Below, piece after piece: positions 58,569 to 64,000 of a DNA stretch of 64,000 nucleotides. The stretch is from contig NZ_JBNWEO010000018.1 in the NCBI RefSeq assembly GCF_050496765.1, forward strand, positions 124,001-188,000. The letters run 5' to 3'. The position numbers and the translations under genes were made by a program. The DNA is from JAEVLT01 sp050496765. GTDB taxonomy: Bacteria; Bacillota; Bacilli; Bacillales; Cytobacillaceae. Under the pieces are notes generated by a model, which made no database searches, was not told the origin of the DNA, and saw nothing but the letters and a program-made list of their open reading frames with translations. How positions within the stretch are numbered: position 1 is the first letter of the stretch; each line of letters starts with the position of its first letter.

Positions 58569-58771
58569 ATTAGAGAGAGTCCTGAAGTGTACGTTGGATA
58601 ACCTGAAGTTTTGACCGAACATTTTTTCTTCGGGAGTCTGGAGTTTTTCATTTGCACAAATGCCCCGCTTTTCGGAATGGGGACTTGCAAGAGTGGAAAC
58701 AGGACACCCACCTGCTGAGCGCGGGATCAAAACAAAGGAAGCAAAGCAACGGCACGATTGGGACTCTCTTA
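58569..58771 (+). ncRNA. bsrA: 6S RNA (BsrA type)
   Basis: 6S RNA mimics an open promoter and sequesters sigma-A RNA polymerase in stationary phase. The two ends pair in the typical closing stem, AGAGAGTCC (58574-58582) with GGACTCTCT (58761-58769), about 200 nt apart. CCTGAAGTGT follows the 5' arm, as in Bacillus 6S RNA. It lies between aspS and tcdA, the position of bsrA in B. subtilis. Promoter and terminator flank it, and no reading frame fits. Confidence 0.9.
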
Positions 58772-58781
58772 TTTTGTCTGT

Positions 58782-58811
58782 AAAACTCTCCTGCTATGGA
58801 GTTTTTTTTTT
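58782..58811 (+). terminator. Terminator downstream of 6S RNA
   Basis: Stem AAAACTC(T)C (58782-58790) with GGAGTTTT (58798-58805) and a run of ten T. Confidence 0.85.
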
Positions 58812-58880
58812 GATTCTACTATAATAATCCCTATGGATTTACTTCATATTAAAAAATGAGAACATTTTGGAGTGATTGAA

Positions 58881-59642
58881 ATGCTACATCAATTTTCGCG
58901 AAACGAGTTAGCGATTGGTAAGGAAGGACTTGATATTTTAAAAAACAGTACGGTTGCCGTTCTCGGAATTGGCGGGGTGGGTTCATTTGCAGCTGAAGCA
59001 CTGGCTCGTTCCGGCGTTGGCCGCCTCATCTTAATTGATAAGGATGACGTCGATATTACAAACGTCAATCGCCAGCTAATTGCATTGTTATCGACTGTGG
59101 GCCAGCCAAAAGCTGATCTGATGAAAGCGCGCATTGCTGACATCAACCCGGAATGCGAAGTCATTGCATTAAAAATGTTTTATACCGAAGAGACGTATGA
59201 GCAAATTTTTTCCTATGGCTTGGATTTTGTTGTCGATGCCTCTGATACAATTGTTTATAAGATTCATTTGATGAAGGAATGTTTAAAACGCAATATTCCG
59301 ATTATTTCAAGTATGGGAGCAGCGAATAAAACGGATCCGACCCGATTTCAAATTGCCGATATTTCAAAGACGCATACAGACCCAATTGCAAAAGTCATCC
59401 GTACAAAATTACGCAAGGAAGGGATTCAGAAAGGAATTCCGGTTGTTTTTTCAGATGAAAGTCCAATTGTGATCCGAGAAGATGTAAAAAAAATAGTCGG
59501 GAATGAAAAGGCGGAGATTCGCAAGGCACAAATGCCGCCTTCATCCAATGCATTTGTTCCGTCCGTTGCAGGTTTGATTATGGCAAGCCATGTGGTCAAC
59601 CAATTGCTGAAGGATATCAAAATTACCCGGGTAAAAGATTAA
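58881..59642 (+). CDS. tcdA: tRNA threonylcarbamoyladenosine dehydratase
   Basis: E1-like enzyme that cyclises t6A37 of tRNA to ct6A using ATP. 253 residues. Nucleotide-binding GIGGVGS at 29-35, then DKDDVDITNVNRQ, conserved in the ThiF/TcdA family. Called yrvM in B. subtilis. ATG 58881 is chosen because GGAGTGA lies before it; a GTG at 58872 overlaps that site. Its stop is followed at once by a bidirectional terminator. Confidence 0.95.
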   Translation: MLHQFSRNELAIGKEGLDILKNSTVAVLGIGGVGSFAAEALARSGVGRLILIDKDDVDITNVNRQLIALLSTVGQPKADLMKARIADINPECEVIALKMFYTEETYEQIFSYGLDFVVDASDTIVYKIHLMKECLKRNIPIISSMGAANKTDPTRFQIADISKTHTDPIAKVIRTKLRKEGIQKGIPVVFSDESPIVIREDVKKIVGNEKAEIRKAQMPPSSNAFVPSVAGLIMASHVVNQLLKDIKITRVKD

Positions 59643-59666
59643 ATCTCCAATAATCATTGGAGATTT
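59641..59666. terminator. Bidirectional terminator between tcdA and rarA
   Basis: Perfect 11-base-pair stem AAATCTCCAAT (59641-59651) / ATTGGAGATTT (59656-59666), AATC loop, T run after it. Confidence 0.92.
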
Positions 59667-59700
59667 TTGCTGTCCATGCTATAAATTTGTGCATTGGCAC

Positions 59701-60969
59701 TTATTTTTTCTTCAACTTTTCATAGACAGAAGCAAGAGCCTGTTCGAATTTGCCTGTACGCTTTGGTTGATAGTATTGTTTGTTTTGTAAGCGATCCGGC
59801 AAGTATGCTTGCGGAACCCAGCCAGTTTCGTAATTGTGCGGATATAGGTAGCCGATTCCTCTGCCAAGCTCTTTTGCCCCTTTATAATGGGCATCCTTTA
59901 AATGGTCGGGAACTTCGCCGATTGCTCCTTTTTGAATATCGGCAAGAGCGGAATCGATGGCCATAATCGCGGAATTTGATTTAGGCGAAAGGCAAAGCTC
60001 AATGACTGCGTTTGCTAAAGGAATCCGTGCCTCCGGGAAGCCGAGGCGTTCCGCCGATTCAATTGCAGCCAGTGTTCTTGGTCCGGCCTGGGGACTGGCG
60101 AGACCAATGTCCTCATAGGCCATAACGAGCAGACGCCGGCTGATACTGACCAAGTCTCCAGCTTCAATCAATCTGCCAAGATAATGCAAGGCGGCATCTG
60201 CGTCACTGCCGCGAATCGATTTCTGAAACGCGGATAAAACATCATAATGCCCGTCGCCATCTTTATCATGTGCAAAGCTTTTTTTCTGCAGGCATTCTTC
60301 AGCTGTTTTCAGATCGATCCGAATGATGCCGTCTTCATCAGGTTCTGTTGAAAGGACCGCAAGTTCAAGGGCATTCAACGAACTTCTTACATCACCGTTC
60401 GCCCCTTCTGCAAAATGATTCAACGCCTCTTCTTCAAGCTCGACAGCTAATTTGCCCAATCCCCGCTCCTCATCTTTTATGGCACGCAACAAGGCTGTTT
60501 TTATTTCATCTGGGGCAGGCGGCTTTAGCTCAAAAATTTGGCAGCGGCTGCGGATCGCCGGATTAATGGCGTGATACGGATTGCTTGTTGTCGCTCCAAT
60601 TAATGTAATCATTCCGTTTTCCAGATAAGGCAAAAGGAAATCCTGTTTTGCTTTATCCAACCGATGAACTTCATCAAGAAGTAAAATAACCTTTCCCGAC
60701 ATTTTTGCTTCTGCAGCGACCACTTCCATATCTTTTTTATTATTGGTTACTGCATTTAAGGTTCGAAAGGCGAAGTCGGTGCTTCCGGCAATGGCACTGG
60801 CAATTGATGTTTTTCCGATTCCAGGCGGTCCGTATAGAATCATGGACGTAAGCTGGCGGGCTTTCACCATCCGGGCGATCATTTTTCCTTCGCCAACAAG
60901 ATGCTTTTGACCGACAATTTCTTCAATTGTTCTTGGACGCATTCGAAATGCTAGTGGTTTTTGTGGCAT
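59701..60969 (-). CDS. rarA: Replication-associated recombination ATPase RarA
   Basis: AAA+ clamp-loader-like ATPase acting at stalled replication forks (MgsA/WRNIP1 family). 422 residues. Walker A GPPGIGKT at 47-54, Walker B in VILLLDEVHRLDK, sensor 1 GATTSNPYHAINPAIRSR, and the C-terminal tetramerisation region with GYLYPHNYETGWVPQAYLPD. GGAGAGA precedes ATG 60969. Called yrvN in B. subtilis. Confidence 0.96.
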   Translation of the reverse strand: MPQKPLAFRMRPRTIEEIVGQKHLVGEGKMIARMVKARQLTSMILYGPPGIGKTSIASAIAGSTDFAFRTLNAVTNNKKDMEVVAAEAKMSGKVILLLDEVHRLDKAKQDFLLPYLENGMITLIGATTSNPYHAINPAIRSRCQIFELKPPAPDEIKTALLRAIKDEERGLGKLAVELEEEALNHFAEGANGDVRSSLNALELAVLSTEPDEDGIIRIDLKTAEECLQKKSFAHDKDGDGHYDVLSAFQKSIRGSDADAALHYLGRLIEAGDLVSISRRLLVMAYEDIGLASPQAGPRTLAAIESAERLGFPEARIPLANAVIELCLSPKSNSAIMAIDSALADIQKGAIGEVPDHLKDAHYKGAKELGRGIGYLYPHNYETGWVPQAYLPDRLQNKQYYQPKRTGKFEQALASVYEKLKKK

Positions 60970-61005
60970 GTTTCGATCTCTCCGTTTATTTCGCTAATTA
61001 GAATG

Positions 61006-61071
61006 TATATCGATAAATTCTGAACGCATAAGGGAAATTCTCCTCTGTCTTCGCCAATCGGAGAGTTTTCT
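61006..61071. repeat. Dispersed repeat, short copy
   Basis: Core TATATCGATAAATTCTGAA (61006-61024), then CTCCTCTGTCTTCGCC and GGAGAGTTTTC (to 61070). It aligns with the two ends of the long copy at 31738-31876, with the middle missing. The remaining gap up to 61211 is AT-rich and presumably contains the promoter of the next gene. Confidence 0.6.
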
Positions 61072-61211
61072 ATATGCAAAAAATAGCATACCATTGAATC
61101 AGTAAAAAGCATACAATTGTGGAATGTGATATAATTTCTAAGCATATCAAATTACTTTGGTTTTTGGTAAAATTGTAAAGGTCCATTGAATGAACGAACG
61201 GGTGAGGGTAA

Positions 61212-61904
61212 ATGCTTGAAAAACGAAAAGGCCAGTTGGCATACCGATTTGCGATTTATTTTATTGGTTTGCTGATAATGGCGCTCGGTATTGTTTTTCT
61301 AATTAAAAGCAGATTGGGAGCGACGCCGTGGGATGTTTTCCATGTTGGTTTGTATGATCACTTGGGATTAACAATCGGAAGCTGGTCAATTTTGGTCGGG
61401 TTTGTGATATTGGGGGCGGCAGCGGTCATTTCAAAAGAAATTCCTCATATCGGTGCTTTTTTGAATATGCTGACAGTCGGAATTTTTATTGATCTTTATA
61501 TGATGCTACCATTTATGGTCACGCCTGAATCTTTTGCCGGAAAAATGGCGATGTTTTTAATGGGAATCTTGTTAAATGCATATGGAATGGGAATTTATAT
61601 TTCCGCTAGTTTGGGCGCCGGGCCGCGCGACAGTCTTATGCTGGCACTGACAAATAAAACCGGCTGGAAAGTGCGCAATGTTCGGGCAGCCATTGAAATT
61701 GTTGTCTTATTGATTGGCTGGAAATTAGGCGGACCTGCTAACTGGGGGACAATTTTGTTCGGGTTGACAATTGGCCCGATGGCCGGCATTGCCCTGCCTC
61801 AGTGCGATCGAATGGCGAGCAGGCTGTTGAAGAAAGCAAGCACAAAGCAGACAGAAAACCAAATTGTTTCTTCTGATCAAATAAATAGAGGTGTTATAAA
61901 GTGA
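61212..61904 (+). CDS. YczE/YyaS/YitT-family membrane protein
   Basis: 230 residues with about five membrane spans. Signature segments are RFAIYFIGLLIMALGIVFLI, GATPWDVFHVGL and SLGAGPRDSLMLAL, with a conserved GAxPxD-type loop repeated in both halves. The family is widespread and of unknown molecular function; YczE affects surfactin or bacillaene enzymes in some bacilli. It overlaps cymR by 4 bases, so the two are cotranscribed. B. subtilis has no such gene between rarA and cymR as far as I recall. GGGTGAGGG precedes ATG 61212. Confidence 0.83.
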   Translation: MLEKRKGQLAYRFAIYFIGLLIMALGIVFLIKSRLGATPWDVFHVGLYDHLGLTIGSWSILVGFVILGAAAVISKEIPHIGAFLNMLTVGIFIDLYMMLPFMVTPESFAGKMAMFLMGILLNAYGMGIYISASLGAGPRDSLMLALTNKTGWKVRNVRAAIEIVVLLIGWKLGGPANWGTILFGLTIGPMAGIALPQCDRMASRLLKKASTKQTENQIVSSDQINRGVIK

Positions 61905-62320
61905 AAATTTCTACAAAAGGTCGTTACGGCCTGACAATTATGATTGAACTTGCAAAAAATTATGGAGAGGGGCCGCTTTCATTAAAGGCAATTGCCCAAG
62001 CAAATGATTTGTCCGAGCATTATTTGGAACAATTGATATCGCCGCTTCGGAATGCAGGTTTAGTAAAAAGCATTCGCGGTGCTTATGGCGGCTATATCCT
62101 TAGCAAACTTCCATCCCAAATTACGGCAGGGGATGTTATTCGCATTCTTGAAGGACCGATTACGCCTGTGGAAGGAATCGAAGATGAAGAACCGGCAAAG
62201 AGGGAATTATGGATTCGGATTCGTGATGCGATAAAAGGTGTCCTTGATACAACGACACTGGAAGATTTGGCCAATCACTCAGAAGATGAACAAACAGAAG
62301 GCTATATGTTTTATATTTAA
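61901..62320 (+). CDS. cymR: Cysteine metabolism repressor CymR (Rrf2 family)
   Basis: Represses cysteine and methionine-to-cysteine genes, in B. subtilis in complex with CysK. 139 residues: Rrf2 winged helix (KISTKGRYGLTIMIELAKNY, LSEHYLEQLISPLRNAGLV, IRGAYGGYIL). It lacks the three cysteines of Fe-S-binding relatives such as IscR, fitting CymR. GTG 61901 start overlaps the stop of the membrane-protein gene; AGAGGTG lies upstream. iscS follows after 18 bases. Confidence 0.94.
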   Translation: MKISTKGRYGLTIMIELAKNYGEGPLSLKAIAQANDLSEHYLEQLISPLRNAGLVKSIRGAYGGYILSKLPSQITAGDVIRILEGPITPVEGIEDEEPAKRELWIRIRDAIKGVLDTTTLEDLANHSEDEQTEGYMFYI

Positions 62321-62338
62321 ATGTTTGAAGGTGTAAAA

Positions 62339-63484
62339 ATGGAAAGAATTTACCTTGATCATGCTGCTACCTCACCGATGCACCCACAGGTTTCCGAAAA
62401 AATGCTTGAAATCATGAATTCTCATTTTGGAAATCCATCAAGTATTCATTCGTTCGGCAGAGAAGCAAGACACTTGATCGATTTGTCCCGGGAAACGATG
62501 GCAAAAAGCATCGGCGCAAAGGAAAACGAAATTATTTTTACAAGCGGCGGCACTGAAGCGGATAATATGGCTCTTTTTGGTGTGGCAGAAAGCTATCAAC
62601 AGGCAGGCCGGCACATCATCACATCCAAAATCGAACACCATGCGGTTCTTCACGCTTGTGAAAAATTGGAGAAAATGGGTTTTGACGTAACATATGTACC
62701 TGTCGATGAAACAGGAAAATTGATTCTCGATGAATTGAAAAAGGCGTTAAGGGATGATACGATTCTTGTCTCGATAATGTATGGAAACAACGAAGTGGGC
62801 ACCTTGCAGCCAATTTATGAGATTGGAAAGCTTTTAAAAGACCATCAGGCTATTTTCCATACGGACGCCGTGCAGGCCTATGGAATGGAATCGATTGATG
62901 TAAATGAAGGCAATATTGATCTTCTATCTGTATCCGCCCATAAAATCAATGGCCCAAAAGGGATCGGGTTTCTTTATTGCCGAGGGGAAATAAAACTCAT
63001 GCCGCGTTCATTTGGCGGTGAGCAAGAAAGAAAACGGCGTGCTGGAACAGAAAATGTCCCTTCCATTGTTGCATTTCGCGAAGCGGTGCAAATCGCACAA
63101 GCGGCAAAGGCGGAAAAACGGCAGAACTTCAGCCGTTTTAAACAAATTCTTCTTGATGAACTCGAAAAAGAGCAAGCTGACTTTTCCCTAAACGGTTCGC
63201 TTGAAAATTCACTGCCCCATGTATTAAACTTAAGCTTTCCTGGAACAAATGTAGAGGCGATGCTTGTAAACCTAGATTTGGCAGGCATTGCTGTTTCAAG
63301 TGGTTCCGCCTGTACGGCAGGTTCGATTGAGCCATCACATGTTCTTGTGGCAATGTTTGGGAAAAACTCCGACCGCCTGACCAATTCGATTCGCTTTAGC
63401 TTTGGACTGACAACGACGGAGGATGAGGTCAGAAAGGCAGCGCGCCAAACAGCGCGAATTGCCAAGCGTTTAAGCAACAGATAA
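62339..63484 (+). CDS. iscS: Cysteine desulfurase (IscS/YrvO type)
   Basis: PLP enzyme removing sulfur from cysteine; here probably the sulfur donor for MnmA. 381 residues. The PLP lysine is Lys202 in SVSAHKINGPKG, the PLP-stacking histidine is in EHHAVLHAC, and the persulfide cysteine is Cys325 in SSGSACTAGS. ATG 62339 with GAAGGTG before it is chosen over ATG 62321, which directly follows the cymR stop. Called yrvO in B. subtilis, where it is cotranscribed with mnmA. Confidence 0.95.
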   Translation: MERIYLDHAATSPMHPQVSEKMLEIMNSHFGNPSSIHSFGREARHLIDLSRETMAKSIGAKENEIIFTSGGTEADNMALFGVAESYQQAGRHIITSKIEHHAVLHACEKLEKMGFDVTYVPVDETGKLILDELKKALRDDTILVSIMYGNNEVGTLQPIYEIGKLLKDHQAIFHTDAVQAYGMESIDVNEGNIDLLSVSAHKINGPKGIGFLYCRGEIKLMPRSFGGEQERKRRAGTENVPSIVAFREAVQIAQAAKAEKRQNFSRFKQILLDELEKEQADFSLNGSLENSLPHVLNLSFPGTNVEAMLVNLDLAGIAVSSGSACTAGSIEPSHVLVAMFGKNSDRLTNSIRFSFGLTTTEDEVRKAARQTARIAKRLSNR

Positions 63485-63533
63485 AGTGAAACTTCAATCA
63501 ATGGGGGACATCCTGCCCGTGAATGCAGGATAA

Positions 63534-64000
<467 letters not shown>

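Noticed and set aside
59694..59966. Plus-strand frame of 90 residues inside rarA.
   Set aside because: Antisense shadow of the rarA 3' end, no initiation signals.

Overview
The window is a 64-kb piece of the chromosome of an endospore-forming Firmicute of the family Bacillaceae. The gene order valS-folC-...-spoIIB-maf-radC-mreBCD-minCD-spoIVFAB-rng-rplU-prp-rpmA-spo0B-obg-pheBA-niaR-safA-bofC-ruvAB-queA-tgt-yajC-yrzE-yrbG-spoVB-comN-secDF-recJ-apt-relA-dtd-yrvJ-hisS-aspS-tcdA-rarA-cymR-iscS-mnmA follows the Bacillus subtilis arrangement closely. Strong AGGAGG-type ribosome binding sites, frequent TTG and GTG starts, T-box leaders and sporulation genes fit this. The genus cannot be fixed from the sequence alone; a complete type IV pilus cluster beside folC suggests a relative of the thermophilic or moderately thermophilic bacilli rather than B. 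subtilis itself.

Layout. 1-4.7 kb: end of a small membrane-protein gene, a valine T-box leader, valS and folC. 4.7-16.8 kb: a type IV pilus locus. Three minor prepilin-like genes run on the minus strand. Divergent to them is a ten-gene plus-strand operon: an unknown membrane protein, a VanW/G5-like protein, PilB, PilT, PilC, the major prepilin, PilD, PilM, PilN and PilO, closed by a near-perfect terminator. 16.9-27.1 kb: spoIIB, maf, radC, cell-shape genes mreBCD, division-site genes minCD, the sigma-K checkpoint protease pair spoIVFA/spoIVFB and RNase G. 27.1-31.7 kb: L21 leader with rplU-prp-rpmA, then spo0B, obg, pheB and pheA. 31.7-36.9 kb: a repeat element, niaR without its usual nad operon, safA with a tandem repeat, a CotS-like kinase gene, a YhcN-type lipoprotein and bofC. 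37-44 kb: ruvAB, queA, tgt, yajC, yrzE, yrbG and spoVB. 44-55 kb: comN, secDF, recJ, apt, relA, dtd and a large SH3/amidase cell-wall hydrolase. 55-64 kb: histidine T-box, hisS-aspS, 6S RNA, tcdA, rarA, a YczE-type membrane protein, cymR, iscS and the start of mnmA.

How the genes work together. Most of the window is conserved house-keeping and sporulation content. Sporulation is represented from phosphorelay (Spo0B) through engulfment (SpoIIB), sigma-K activation (SpoIVFA, SpoIVFB, BofC), cortex (SpoVB) and coat (SafA); several of these genes have plausible sigma-E or sigma-G promoters. The accessory part is the pilus locus. It sits exactly where B. subtilis carries only comC, and its prepilin peptidase occupies the comC position. 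The likely tip pilin lacks Glu5 and carries a beta-solenoid-like region, and a VanW/G5 protein and an unknown membrane protein head the operon; these are the least understood components here. No CRISPR array, transposase, prophage or tRNA gene was seen. A small dispersed repeat family with three copies was found.
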